From positions 25,038 to 89,037 of the forward strand of contig DASXYG010000125.1 of NCBI GenBank assembly GCA_036502625.1: a stretch of DNA of 64,000 nucleotides, given 5' to 3'. This stretch comes from DASXYG01 sp036502625. Lineage in GTDB: Bacteria > Actinomycetota > Actinomycetes > Streptosporangiales > Streptosporangiaceae. Position 1 is the first letter of the stretch, and each line of letters starts with the position of its first letter. Shown here piece after piece: positions 54,535-62,884 of this stretch. The notes beneath the pieces were generated by a model that was not told where the DNA came from, made no database searches, and was given only the letters and a program-made list of their open reading frames with translations. Made by a program: the position numbers and the translations under genes.

Positions 54535-55101
54535 TCACGCCGTGGCGTCGCGCCAGGCGGCGGCGGTGATGCGGTACAGCACGTGGCGGTGCAGGCGGCT
54601 GCCGGCGGGGACCTTCGGGTGGTCGAAGTCGTCGGCTGGGTCGCGGGTCATGCCGATGCGGCGCATGACGGCCTGGGACCGCGTGTTGGTGACGGGGGTC
54701 ATCGAGACGATCTCGTCGAGCCCGGCGCGCCCGAATGCGTACGCCAGGGCGGCGCGTGCGGCCTCCGAGGCGTAGCCGTGGCCCCACGCCCGCCGGGCCA
54801 GCCGCCAGCCGACCTCGACCGCGGGGGTGAAGTGGGCCTCGAAGGTCTGCATGATCAGCCCGGTGAAGCCGATGAACGTGCCATCGGCCTCCAGCGCCCA
54901 CAGGCCGAATCCGTGGCGGGTGAAGCCGTCCTCGATGCGGCCGACGAGGGCGTCGCTCTCCGCACGGGACAGCGTCGCGGGGAAGTGCGCCATGACCTCG
55001 GGGTCGGCGTTCAGCGCGGCGAACGGCGCCAAGTCGCCCCGCCGCCACCCCCGCATCAACAGGCGTTCGGTGCGGATCTCGGGTACGGGGGTGTCGGGCA
55101 C
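54535..55101 (-). CDS. RimJ/RimL-type GNAT acetyltransferase
   Basis: This 188-residue enzyme begins with the RimJ/L signature IRTERLLMRGWRRGDLAPFA. It contains VGWRLARRAWGHGYASEAA, with the acetyl-CoA-binding pattern R-x-x-W-G-H-G-Y-A, and SQAVMRRIGM. It likely acetylates a protein N-terminus or a small amine; the substrate is unknown. Confidence 0.85.
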   Translation of the reverse strand: MPDTPVPEIRTERLLMRGWRRGDLAPFAALNADPEVMAHFPATLSRAESDALVGRIEDGFTRHGFGLWALEADGTFIGFTGLIMQTFEAHFTPAVEVGWRLARRAWGHGYASEAARAALAYAFGRAGLDEIVSMTPVTNTRSQAVMRRIGMTRDPADDFDHPKVPAGSRLHRHVLYRITAAAWRDATA

Positions 55102-55120
55102 CGGGCGATGATACGCGCGG

Positions 55121-55483
55121 TCAGCCGCGGCCGTAGGCGTCTTCGAGGCGCTCGATGTCGTCCTCGTCGAAGTGGCCGAAAGCGACCTCGAGCACGCGCA
55201 CCGGGGTGGCGCCCGCGCCGATGCGGTGGGTCTGGCCCGCGCGGACGAGCACCCGGTCGCCGGCGTCCGGCGTGGACTCGACGCCGTCGACCTCCACCAC
55301 CGCGCCGGGGTCGATGAAGACCCAGAGCTCGTCGCGGCCGGTGTGGCGCTGCAGGCTGAGCCGCTGGCCCGGGGACACAGTGATGATCTTGACGGTGCTC
55401 GGCTCGTTCAGCGTGAACCGCTCGAACGCGCCCCATGGGCGTTCGTCGCGGATGATCCGGCCGAGCGGGTCGTGGTCGCTCAC
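55121..55483 (-). CDS. Cupin protein, type II mannose-6-phosphate isomerase-like
   Basis: This 120-residue cupin has RDERPWGAFERFT followed by TVKIITVSPGQRLSLQRHTG and ELWVFIDPGAVVEVDG. This is the layout of the C-terminal isomerase cupin of bifunctional ManC enzymes. The second cupin motif is QTHRIGAGATPVRVLEV. The GTG at 55481-55483 has GGAGGGG upstream. It may act on sugar phosphates, possibly feeding GDP-mannose for the mannosyltransferases encoded earlier, but that link is inference. Confidence 0.8.
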   Translation of the reverse strand: MSDHDPLGRIIRDERPWGAFERFTLNEPSTVKIITVSPGQRLSLQRHTGRDELWVFIDPGAVVEVDGVESTPDAGDRVLVRAGQTHRIGAGATPVRVLEVAFGHFDEDDIERLEDAYGRG

Positions 55484-55540
55484 GCGCCCCTCCGTACGTC
55501 CGTGTCTGTGCTGGATTGCTTGGTACGCCAACCTATCCGG

Positions 55541-56128
55541 TCAGACGTCGAGCACGGCCATGGTGAAGGCGGCTGCCGCGTCGGTGCGGTTGCGGTACGT
55601 GTGCGGGGCGTCACCGTGGTAGACGGCGGCGGTGCCGCGGGGCAGCTCGCGTTCGGTGCCGGCGACGGTGAGCGTGACCGTGCCGGCGGTGACCAGCAGG
55701 ATCTCCCGGCAGCCCGGACGGTGCGCCTCGCTGTGGCGCGCCTCGCCGGGACGGAGGTGCCAGCGCCAGAGCTCCATAGCCGGCCCGTGGCCACCGCCCG
55801 GTTGCGCGGCCGGATCGGTGCCGGCGACGAGCGTGCCGACGCCGCCGGACTCGCCGTGCCACAGGTCGGCCTGCTCGTTCTTCGACAGCAGCCGGATGAC
55901 CGGTTCCTCGTCGACCTGGACGAGCCGGGTGAGCGGCACGCCGAACGCGTCGCTGACGCGCAGCAGCGTGCCGAGGCTGGGGTTGGCGCCGCCCTGTTCG
56001 AGGCCGACGAGCACGCCCTTGCTGACGCCCGCGCGCGCGGCGAGCGCGTCGAGGCTCCAGCCGCGCTCGGTGCGCAGCCGTCGTACGGTGCGGGCGACGG
56101 CGGCCGCCACGGCCGAGGTGTCGGTCAT
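55541..56128 (-). CDS. XRE-family regulator with cupin domain
   Basis: This 195-residue protein has an N-terminal helix-turn-helix (VRRLRTERGWSLDALAARAG, then VSKGVLVGLEQGGANPS). The C-terminal cupin covers HLRPGEARHSEAHRPGCREI and ILLVTAGTVTLTVAGTEREL. Such regulators sense small ligands in the cupin. It is divergent from the B3/B4-EamA pair across 95 nt, which it may control. Confidence 0.85.
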   Translation of the reverse strand: MTDTSAVAAAVARTVRRLRTERGWSLDALAARAGVSKGVLVGLEQGGANPSLGTLLRVSDAFGVPLTRLVQVDEEPVIRLLSKNEQADLWHGESGGVGTLVAGTDPAAQPGGGHGPAMELWRWHLRPGEARHSEAHRPGCREILLVTAGTVTLTVAGTERELPRGTAAVYHGDAPHTYRNRTDAAAAFTMAVLDV

Positions 56129-56223
56129 CGTACGGTCGGCCTCCTCAGCCGGACGGAACAAACGCCTACGGTCATTATGATGTACTAGAGCAACCAGTTC
56201 ATTGACCGCGCGAGGGGGAGCCC

Positions 56224-56907
56224 ATGCTTGCCGAGATCAGCATCGATGACGCCGTATGGGCGCTGCGCCCCGACTTCGCCGTGCTGGTCATCACCGTACG
56301 CGGCATGGCGGGCGGCCCGTCGGACGACGCGTCGCGCGAGCTGCTCGCCGACGCCGCGAAGAACGCCCCCCACCCGGCCGACCACCCGCACGTCGCGGCG
56401 TGGCGCGAGGCGTACCGCGCGTTCGGCGCGAAGCCCAAGCGCACCCGCCCGTCCGTGGACGCGCTGCTGCGCCGGGCGCCCGGCGGCCTGCCGGAGATCA
56501 ACCGCGTGGTGGACGCCTACAACGCGATCAGCGTGCGGCACGCCCTGCCCGTCGGCGGCGAGGACCTCGCGGCGTACTCCGGCCCGGCGCGCCTGGTCCG
56601 CGCCACCGGCGAGGAACCGTTCGACACCATGGCCGAGGGCGAGCCGGCCGTCGACCACCCGGCGCCCGGCGAGGTCGTGTGGCGCGACGACGCCGGGGTG
56701 ACGTGCCGCAGGTGGAACTGGCGGCAGTGCGCCCGTACGCAGATCACCGAGGCGACGCGCGACGGCCTGTTCATCCTGGAGCGGCTCGAGCCGATGACGC
56801 GGGAGCAGCTCCAGGTCGCCGGGGGTGAGCTGGTCACGCTGCTGACCTCCGACGCGCCCGCCGCCGAGGTCGAGACGAGGCTGATCACGCCGCCGGACGC
56901 CGGCTGA
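56224..56907 (+). CDS. B3/B4 (tRNA-binding) domain protein
   Basis: This 227-residue protein matches the stand-alone B3/B4 domain known from the PheRS beta chain: EAYRAFGAKPKRTRPSVDAL, then LPEINRVVDAYNAISVRHAL. Homologues may hydrolyse mischarged aminoacyl-tRNA, but the role of these free forms is unclear. Its stop shares one base with the next start (TGATG), so the two genes are coupled. Confidence 0.82.
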   Translation: MLAEISIDDAVWALRPDFAVLVITVRGMAGGPSDDASRELLADAAKNAPHPADHPHVAAWREAYRAFGAKPKRTRPSVDALLRRAPGGLPEINRVVDAYNAISVRHALPVGGEDLAAYSGPARLVRATGEEPFDTMAEGEPAVDHPAPGEVVWRDDAGVTCRRWNWRQCARTQITEATRDGLFILERLEPMTREQLQVAGGELVTLLTSDAPAAEVETRLITPPDAG

Positions 56908-57749
56908 TGGCCGCGCTGCTCGCGCTGGCGGCCGCCGTCTCCTTCGGCACCGCCGACTTCTTCGGCGGCGCGGCCGCGCGCCGGTCGGCGGCGCTGTCCG
57001 TGATCGCCATCAGCGCGCCGGTCGGCACGCTGTTCATGCTGGTGGTGTCGGTGTTCCTGCCCGGAACGCCGACGCTCGCGGGCCTGGCGTGGGGCGCGGG
57101 CGCGGGGCTGTGCGGCGCGCTCGGCGTCGTCGTCTTCTACACCGCGCTCGCGGCCGGGCCGATGAGCGTCGTGGCGCCGCTGTCGGCGCTGTCGTCCGCG
57201 CTGGTGCCGGTGGCCGCGGCGTTCCTGTTCGGCGAGCGGCTCGCGCCCCGCGCGCTGATCGGGGCGCTGCTGTGCCTGGTGGCGATCGCCCTGGTCAGCG
57301 CGGAGAAGAAGAAGGACGGCGCGCGGCGGAGCGGCGCTGCGCGGGGTGTGCTGCTCGCGGTGGTGTCCGGCGCGGGCTTCGGGCTGTTCTTCGTCCTGTC
57401 GAAGCACGCCGATGCGGCTACGGGCCTGTGGCCGCTGGTCGCGGCGCGGCTCTCGTGGGTGGCGGTGGCCGGGGTGGCGGCGCTCGCGGGTGCGGTACGC
57501 ATCCAGCGCGACCGCGTCACGATCTGGCTGGCCGTGCTCTCCGGGCTGCTGGACGCCGGCGGCAACGCGCTCTACCTGGTCTCCGCGCGGGGCGGCACGA
57601 TGACCCTCGCGGTGCTGCTGACCTCGCTGTATCCCGCGATCACGGTGCTGCTCGCGCGGGTGACGTACGGCGAACTGCTGCGGGGGGTGCAGAAGGCCGG
57701 GCTGGTCCTCGCCGGTGCGGGGGTGGCGCTGCTCGCGGTGGCCACCTGA
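56907..57749 (+). CDS. EamA/DMT family transporter
   Basis: This 280-residue protein has ten predicted helices in two EamA repeats. The first is seen in AAVSFGTADFFGGAAARRSA, the second in GVLLAVVSGAGFGLFFVLSK. It probably exports an amino acid or metabolite. The overlap with the B3/B4 gene suggests joint handling of an amino acid, but the substrate is unknown. Confidence 0.85.
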   Translation: MAALLALAAAVSFGTADFFGGAAARRSAALSVIAISAPVGTLFMLVVSVFLPGTPTLAGLAWGAGAGLCGALGVVVFYTALAAGPMSVVAPLSALSSALVPVAAAFLFGERLAPRALIGALLCLVAIALVSAEKKKDGARRSGAARGVLLAVVSGAGFGLFFVLSKHADAATGLWPLVAARLSWVAVAGVAALAGAVRIQRDRVTIWLAVLSGLLDAGGNALYLVSARGGTMTLAVLLTSLYPAITVLLARVTYGELLRGVQKAGLVLAGAGVALLAVAT

Positions 57750-57778
57750 CAGGCCGCGTCACCCCCGCTTCTGGTGCG

Positions 57779-57973
57779 TCAGCGGGGAACGGCCCCGGTG
57801 ATCGCGCGGGTGAACGACAGCCACGCGGTGCGCGTGACGGTCAGGTGCCCGGCTGGACGGTTCTTGGTGTCGCGCACGCCGACACCCCGGCGCGTGACGG
57901 CGACCTCCACGCAATTACCGTCCCCCGCGCTGAAACTGCTCTTGCGCCATATGACGCGGTTTTCCTCTCTCAT
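57779..57973 (-). CDS. DUF397 protein
   Basis: This 64-residue protein has the DUF397 signature VIWRKSSFSAGDGNCVEVAV and ends VTRTAWLSFTRAITGAV. DUF397 partners accompany DUF5753-type XRE regulators in many copies in actinobacteria. It overlaps the regulator stop (ATGA at 57970-57973), so the ATG at 57971-57973 is the start. Confidence 0.9.
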   Translation of the reverse strand: MREENRVIWRKSSFSAGDGNCVEVAVTRRGVGVRDTKNRPAGHLTVTRTAWLSFTRAITGAVPR

Positions 57974-58806
57974 GATCCCCACCCTTTCGCTAGGTCTCTG
58001 AGGCGGTCGCGGGACAGATCCTCCCGATCCGCGGTCGCCTGAAGGTGATTGAAGATCGTCTTGTAATCGCCGACCTGGTCGAGGTCGTCGCGGATATAGA
58101 GTGCGGTGGTCTCCTCCTCCAAATAGATGGTCGTTGGCGCATCCGGGAACTTCAGGATGACCAGTGCACGCCCCATTCCCGGTGGCATGCCGACCGAGAT
58201 CGGCAACACCTGGATGGTGACGTTCGGGAGCGTCGACAACTCGATCAGACGCTCCGTTTGCCGGCGCATCGTCGCGGCCCCTCCGACCGGTCTGAGCAGC
58301 GCCGACTCATCTATGACGGCCCATACGGACAGCGGATTGTCCTGGCTGTCCAACCGCTCTTGGCGGCTGAGGCGCAATGCCGTACGCGAGTCGATCTCGT
58401 CGGTCGGCAGAGCGGGCCGTTTCGCCTCGAACACCGTACGCATGTACTCCTCGGTCTGGAACAGGCCGGGCACGATGTACGGCTCATACGTCCTGATCTC
58501 TAAGGCGTGCTGTTCCATGTTCAGGAAGTTCTTGAACTGTTCGAGCCGCGACGCCTCCTGGTTGATCAGTTCCCACAATTCGGTGAACAGACCACCGGTG
58601 TCGAAGAACGGATCGAGGCGCCGGGCGAGATCGGGCTGCGGAACACGGCGCGCCTGTTCGATATGGCTGATCTGCGCCTGGCTGTAGCCCATCTGGTCGG
58701 CGAGCTGTTCCTGGCTCAGCCCGGCCCGGGTGCGCCGGCGGTGCAGTTCGCGGGCGAACAGGTACAGCGCGGACGCGTGTTCGCTGGTCCTGCTCTTCTT
58801 CGCCAT
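57970..58806 (-). CDS. XRE regulator with DUF5753 domain
   Basis: This 278-residue protein has an N-terminal HTH (ELHRRRTRAGLSQEQLADQM, then SQAQISHIEQARRVP). A DUF5753 domain follows, with YEPYIVPGLFQTEEYMR and FPDAPTTIYLEEETTALY. It is the typical partner of DUF397 proteins, some of which are linked to development and antibiotic production in Streptomyces. It is divergent from the next small gene across 125 nt. Confidence 0.88.
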   Translation of the reverse strand: MAKKSRTSEHASALYLFARELHRRRTRAGLSQEQLADQMGYSQAQISHIEQARRVPQPDLARRLDPFFDTGGLFTELWELINQEASRLEQFKNFLNMEQHALEIRTYEPYIVPGLFQTEEYMRTVFEAKRPALPTDEIDSRTALRLSRQERLDSQDNPLSVWAVIDESALLRPVGGAATMRRQTERLIELSTLPNVTIQVLPISVGMPPGMGRALVILKFPDAPTTIYLEEETTALYIRDDLDQVGDYKTIFNHLQATADREDLSRDRLRDLAKGWGS

Positions 58807-58931
58807 GACCGGCCTCCGGTATTACAAGATCTCGCCAGATACAACAGATGCGCTGGATGACGCGATTCTCTAGCGCAGAGTAGTCCCTTGACGACAGTGT
58901 GGAGGTGGTTTCACGGACCAAGGAGGGGAAC

Positions 58932-59207
58932 ATGATGACCGTGGAATCGGCTGATCTTGAACGATTGGCCGATCAACTATCGCCCGAGGATTACGTCACG
59001 ACGTTGCTGAAGGTTCGGGGGGAGACCTACCTCAGCGTGACGCCTCGGGCGGATGCGAACCGACATGTCGAGGTGTTCGTGGCGCGTGCGGACACCGGTG
59101 AGTCGACGTACTGGTACCGCGTCGGCACCCCCGCGCCGATCTGCCCGGTGACGACGCCGGGCGCGGCCGCAGCCCGTATCGCGGGATCGTTCGGGGCCGC
59201 GATGTAG
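58932..59207 (+). CDS. Small protein of unknown function beside the HTH/DUF397 pair
   Basis: This 91-residue protein starts at the first ATG after AGGAGGGG. It begins MMTVESADLERLADQL, then SPEDYVTTLLKVRGETYLSV. A Trp/Tyr-rich segment (STYWYRVGTPAPICPV) and an Ala-rich end follow. I do not recognise the family. It may be controlled by the divergent XRE regulator. A long terminator stem follows. Confidence 0.75.
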   Translation: MMTVESADLERLADQLSPEDYVTTLLKVRGETYLSVTPRADANRHVEVFVARADTGESTYWYRVGTPAPICPVTTPGAAAARIAGSFGAAM

Positions 59208-59210
59208 CCG

Positions 59211-59264
59211 GATGCCGTGCGTGGGGGGCTTTGCTGCCGCTGTCGGCCCCCCGCGTACGGCATC
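59211..59264 (+). terminator. Terminator after the small protein gene
   Basis: A stem of 19 bp, two of them G-U pairs in RNA (59211-59229 with 59246-59264, 16-nt loop), starts just after the stop codon. Confidence 0.75.
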
Positions 59265-59342
59265 CCCGGTTCCGGCGGCCGGCCATGGGAGTCACCGGCC
59301 GCCGCGGACCTCGGGCACGCGGTACATGGATCGCGTGCCAGA

Positions 59343-59380
59343 TGTGGGCGGCCCCGCGCACCCGAGCGGGGCCGCCCACA
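59343..59380. terminator. Terminator of the FadR-type gene
   Basis: A perfect 15-bp stem (59343-59357 with 59366-59380) built on TGTGGGCGGCCCCGC lies 26 nt past the stop of the leftward regulator gene. The convergent position suggests bidirectional use. Confidence 0.75.
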
Positions 59381-59406
59381 ACACGGTGGCCGGGGGGTGG
59401 CCGTGC

Positions 59407-60126
59407 CTAGGCCGAGCGCTCGCGTGCGTGCGCAATGAGCGCGGTGATGCAGGCGCGCGCGTTGCGCTCGGCCGCCTCCGCGTCGCCCGCGGCGATCGCG
59501 TCGGAGATCTCGGCGTGCGCGATGTACGGGTTGTCCAGGGGGCTGCCGGTGGCGGTGATGCTGGCCCGCAGCGCCTCGCTGAAGTCGGTGTAGATCTCCG
59601 ACAGCACGCTGTTGTGCGCCGCCGCGACGACCGCGACATGGAACGCCATGTCGGCGTCGACGAACGCGGTGGCGTCGCCGGATTCCCAGGCGTCCTCGCG
59701 GTCGCGCAGGGCGCCGGCGAGCGCGGCGAGGTCGGCGTCGGTGCGCCGGGTGGCGGCCAGCCGCGCCGCCGTGACCTCCAGGCCCTGCCTGACCTCGAGC
59801 GTCTCGACCAGTTCCGCCGAGCTGAGGCGGCGGCGCATGGCGCCGGACAGTTCGCTGGTCGCCCGTACGTACGTGCCGTCGCCCTGGCGGCACTCCAGCA
59901 GCCCGGTGTGGCAGAGCGCGCGGACGGCCTCGCGTACGGTGTTGCGCCCGACGCCCAGGGTCTCGGCGAGCGTGTTCTCCGGGGGTATTCGCTCGTCGAC
60001 CCGCCAGTTCCCGCTGCCGACCTGTTCCTGGAGCTGCTCGATCACCTGCGTGACCAGCGACGAGCGCTGGGCCGCCTGGAGCGCCACGGGATCCTCCCGG
60101 GGGTCGCCGACTGGAGAACCAGTCAT
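59407..60126 (-). CDS. FadR-subfamily GntR regulator
   Basis: This 239-residue regulator has a winged helix (RIPPENTLAETLGVGRNTVR, then EAVRALCHTGLLECRQGDGT). An all-helical FCD effector domain follows, with metal-type residues in VDADMAFHVAVVAAAHN and AHAEISDAIAAGDA. FCD regulators answer to small organic acids. No obvious target operon adjoins it. Confidence 0.9.
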   Translation of the reverse strand: MTGSPVGDPREDPVALQAAQRSSLVTQVIEQLQEQVGSGNWRVDERIPPENTLAETLGVGRNTVREAVRALCHTGLLECRQGDGTYVRATSELSGAMRRRLSSAELVETLEVRQGLEVTAARLAATRRTDADLAALAGALRDREDAWESGDATAFVDADMAFHVAVVAAAHNSVLSEIYTDFSEALRASITATGSPLDNPYIAHAEISDAIAAGDAEAAERNARACITALIAHARERSA

Positions 60127-60213
60127 CCTATGTTTCCCGCGCGGAGGCCACGGTGCCGTACGACCGCCGGGAGCTGCGATTCTAGGCGGCGCCCGTGAGT
60201 GCCCTCGTCGGCG

Positions 60214-61542
60214 TCAGTTCGCGGCCGGCTGGCCGTGGGAGTCCCACGAGCCGGGCGAGGGGTGCAGGCCGGCGGTCTCGAGCGCGCGGCGGTAGGCGTC
60301 GGCCACGCCGTCGGCGTCGTCGAGCTCGTCGAGGAGGTCGCCGAGCTCCCGCCAGGTGCGCGCCACCTCGCGCGACGACTCGACGGTGTCCAGGACGTCG
60401 CCCGCGGTCTGGAACGACTCGCGGGCCCCCGCGGGGTCGTCGAGCCGGGAGCGCGCCTGGCCGATGACGACGTGGACGCGCGCGACGGCGATCGGCGCGT
60501 GCTCCCCCGGCTCGCCGAGCGCGTCGAGGGCGCCGGTGGCCCGGCGGAGCGCCTCCGCGGGCCGGTCGGCGATGAGCGCGGCGCGGGCGCGGCCGAGCGC
60601 GCTCATCGTGCGGGGGACGCGGTCGCCGGCGAAGGCGTTCTCGGCGCGGGCGAGCATCGTGGAGGCCAGCTCAGGCTCGGGCGGGTCGAGGCGCAGCAGC
60701 AGCTCGCCGTAGCCGAGCGCGAACCAGGCGCGCTCGGTGGACACCGCGCCGCCGCCCCGCCAGGAGGCGCGTTCGCACAGGTAGACGGCGTCGCCGAGGA
60801 AGCCCTGCCCGGCCGCGATGTCGCCGGCGGCGAGGTAGTCGCGCGGGGTGGGCTCGGCGGCGGTCTCGTCGGCGAGGCGGGCGCCGAGCAGCGCGGCGGC
60901 CTCGGCGTCGCCGTGCTCGACGTACGCCAGGATCAGCACGGCGGCGGCGCCCAGCACCTCGGGGCCGCGCTCCAGGCCGTACGACCGCAGGCGGTCCAGG
61001 GCGTGCTCGCCGAGCTCGACCGACAGCGCGAGGTCGCCCGCGCGGTAGTAGCAGCGGGAGAGGTCGGTGATCAGCGGCAGGACGGGCAGGCGGTCGGGCC
61101 GCGCCTCGGCGCGTTCGCGCAGCTCTTCGAGCACCGCGATGGCCTCGTTGACGTGGTCGAGGCGTTCGAGCGCGCCGACCCTGCCGTAGCGCGCGGTCCA
61201 GGCGAGCGCCGGGTCGTCGGCCGTGGTGTGCTCGGCCAGCGCGGCGAACCGTACGGCGGCGTCGGCGCCGTCGCCGTCGAGCAGCGCGAGGCGTGCCTGG
61301 TACAACCGGAGCCTGCCGTGCGTCAGGTGCTCGGGCTCGGCGCCGTCGGCGAGGAATTCGGGGGTGCAGCCGAGCCGTTCGGCGAGGATCATGATCACGC
61401 TCTGCGTCGGTGTGCGCTTCCCCGACTCGATGAGCGAGACGTAGCTGTCGGAGAGGTCCGGCCGGGCGAGCTGTGACTGGGAGAGCTTGCGGCTCAGGCG
61501 AAGGGCTCGGACGCGCTCGCCCACCGAACTCGGATTCGGCAT
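60214..61542 (-). CDS. XRE regulator with TPR-like C-terminus
   Basis: This 442-residue protein has an N-terminal HTH (SVGERVRALRLSRKLSQSQL, then YVSLIESGKRTPT). About 350 residues of Ala/Leu-rich helical repeats follow, arranged like tetratricopeptides (for example ALERLDHVNEAIAVLEELRE). This layout occurs in peptide-sensing regulators and in actinobacterial developmental regulators. The ATG at 61540-61542 begins the HTH; the open frame extends 78 nt upstream. Confidence 0.85.
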   Translation of the reverse strand: MPNPSSVGERVRALRLSRKLSQSQLARPDLSDSYVSLIESGKRTPTQSVIMILAERLGCTPEFLADGAEPEHLTHGRLRLYQARLALLDGDGADAAVRFAALAEHTTADDPALAWTARYGRVGALERLDHVNEAIAVLEELRERAEARPDRLPVLPLITDLSRCYYRAGDLALSVELGEHALDRLRSYGLERGPEVLGAAAVLILAYVEHGDAEAAALLGARLADETAAEPTPRDYLAAGDIAAGQGFLGDAVYLCERASWRGGGAVSTERAWFALGYGELLLRLDPPEPELASTMLARAENAFAGDRVPRTMSALGRARAALIADRPAEALRRATGALDALGEPGEHAPIAVARVHVVIGQARSRLDDPAGARESFQTAGDVLDTVESSREVARTWRELGDLLDELDDADGVADAYRRALETAGLHPSPGSWDSHGQPAAN

Positions 61543-61713
61543 GACGGCAACCTGCTTCGATATCGGTCGCGGGGGGTTGTGGCTACGACAAGCCGGCGCA
61601 CCGGTGAATCGTCCCGCCATGATCGCATATTGCCCGGTCAGCCGGTAGACGCGCGGCCGAAAAACGTAGCGGCCACCGCCAGGATGACGGTGGCCGAAAT
61701 GAGTTGTTGTCCG

Positions 61714-62241
61714 CTAGTCGTCCGAATCATCGGTGCCGGGGAACAGCATTCCGCAGACTTCCAGATAGACCTGCTCTGGATACGGAATGTAGTTGATTTC
61801 CCGGAGCGCCTGGTCTTGGCCCGCCGATTCCAGAACGAAGGTTCCATAGCCGAGCATCCGCGCGACCGGTGACCGCTGGAAGCTCATGTCGGTGACCTTG
61901 CCGAGTGGCATCATTGCCACTTTTCTGGTGATCAGGCCGTACGTGTAGACCATCCGCTGATTGGTGACCACGAAGTAGTCGACGGACCACTCGGCGACCT
62001 TCCACACCAGGTAGACGAGCAGGAGAAGCCACGCCCACCAGATGATGGCCAGGATGGTGCCGCTCTGTTTCGCGATCGTGTTGCTGAGCGCGCCCGCGAC
62101 GATGAGTCCGCCCAGCACGAGCACCACGGGCTTCAGGAGCACGGCCGGATGCTGCCGCACCGTGATCACCTGGTGCTCGTGTGGAAGGAGGAACCGACTG
62201 ACCGACGCTGGTGCCGAGTCACCCGGCGTCACAAGCCTCAT
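61714..62241 (-). CDS. PH-domain membrane protein (YdbT-like)
   Basis: This 175-residue protein has two hydrophobic helices (VVLVLGGLIVAGALS, ILAIIWWAWLLLLVYLVW). A bacterial PH domain follows: YFVVTNQRMVYTYGLITRK, then MPLGKVTDMSFQRSPVARML and GYGTFVLESAGQDQALREI. Such proteins are membrane-bound with the PH domain in the cytoplasm; their role is unknown. It follows a 52-residue small membrane protein by 13 nt, so both are probably co-transcribed. Confidence 0.85.
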   Translation of the reverse strand: MRLVTPGDSAPASVSRFLLPHEHQVITVRQHPAVLLKPVVLVLGGLIVAGALSNTIAKQSGTILAIIWWAWLLLLVYLVWKVAEWSVDYFVVTNQRMVYTYGLITRKVAMMPLGKVTDMSFQRSPVARMLGYGTFVLESAGQDQALREINYIPYPEQVYLEVCGMLFPGTDDSDD

Positions 62242-62254
62242 ACCGATGGATACC

Positions 62255-62413
62255 TCAGACGAGGTTGTTGACGAATGTTGACAGCGAACTAGCCGCTGAA
62301 CCGAGGCCGCCTGCGACCGTCTGAACGACGTTCGCCGCGGCACCGGGCTGTTTGACCAGGTAGAAGATTACGAAGGCGATGGCTCCCCACGTAAGGATCT
62401 TCTTCAATGGCAC
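62255..62413 (-). CDS. Small membrane protein (52 aa)
   Basis: A GTG at 62411-62413, preceded by GGGAGG at good spacing, opens a 52-codon frame. It encodes PLKKILTWGAIAFVIFYLV and then a Gly/Ala/Ser-rich tail ending VNNLV. It has a basic start, one membrane helix and no Cys. It is encoded 13 nt upstream of the PH-domain gene in the same direction. I do not know the family. Confidence 0.7.
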   Translation of the reverse strand: MPLKKILTWGAIAFVIFYLVKQPGAAANVVQTVAGGLGSAASSLSTFVNNLV

Positions 62414-62508
62414 GGCCGCCTCCCGAAGCGCACTGACCCACTAGCCCACATTGTTTCTACACTACTAGCTACGGTGCGTAAAGCTTTGCTGGCTATTGTC
62501 GTATATAT

Positions 62509-62733
62509 CTAGCGGCGTTCGGCCGCTACCAGGGCGAGAACCTGGAGATGTTTGCGCGCGATTCGTTCGACCAGGTCCGGTGAGGCCCCGCCGGTCACAT
62601 CCTCGGCGCCTTGCCGCGCCGCACCGACGCACCTTGTGATGGTGTCCCTTCCGTGGACGCCGCCGAACTCGTCATGAAGCCGGGTGACGACCTGGTCATA
62701 TCCGCCTGGGTTTCCCTCGGGCGTATCGGACAT
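62509..62733 (-). CDS. Small three-helix protein
   Basis: This 74-residue acidic protein has three likely helices (GGYDQVVTRLHDEFGG, RDTITRCVGAARQGAEDVTG, SPDLVERIARKHLQVLALVA). This resembles the three-helix bundle dimerisation domain found in many small actinobacterial proteins. The ATG has GAGGAG upstream. Function is unknown; the family call is tentative. Confidence 0.75.
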   Translation of the reverse strand: MSDTPEGNPGGYDQVVTRLHDEFGGVHGRDTITRCVGAARQGAEDVTGGASPDLVERIARKHLQVLALVAAERR

Positions 62734-62884
62734 TGTGCTCCTCGCGGCATTGAATCCGTTCGATTACGGTGGGTACCCACCAGTGAACCATCCGTAACGG
62801 AATGGCCGTGTCAGCGACGCCGCGCGTAAATCTGCGTAGGTCATTTCCACCCGGCGGTATCTACCCAGGTCAGCGGCGATTCGC

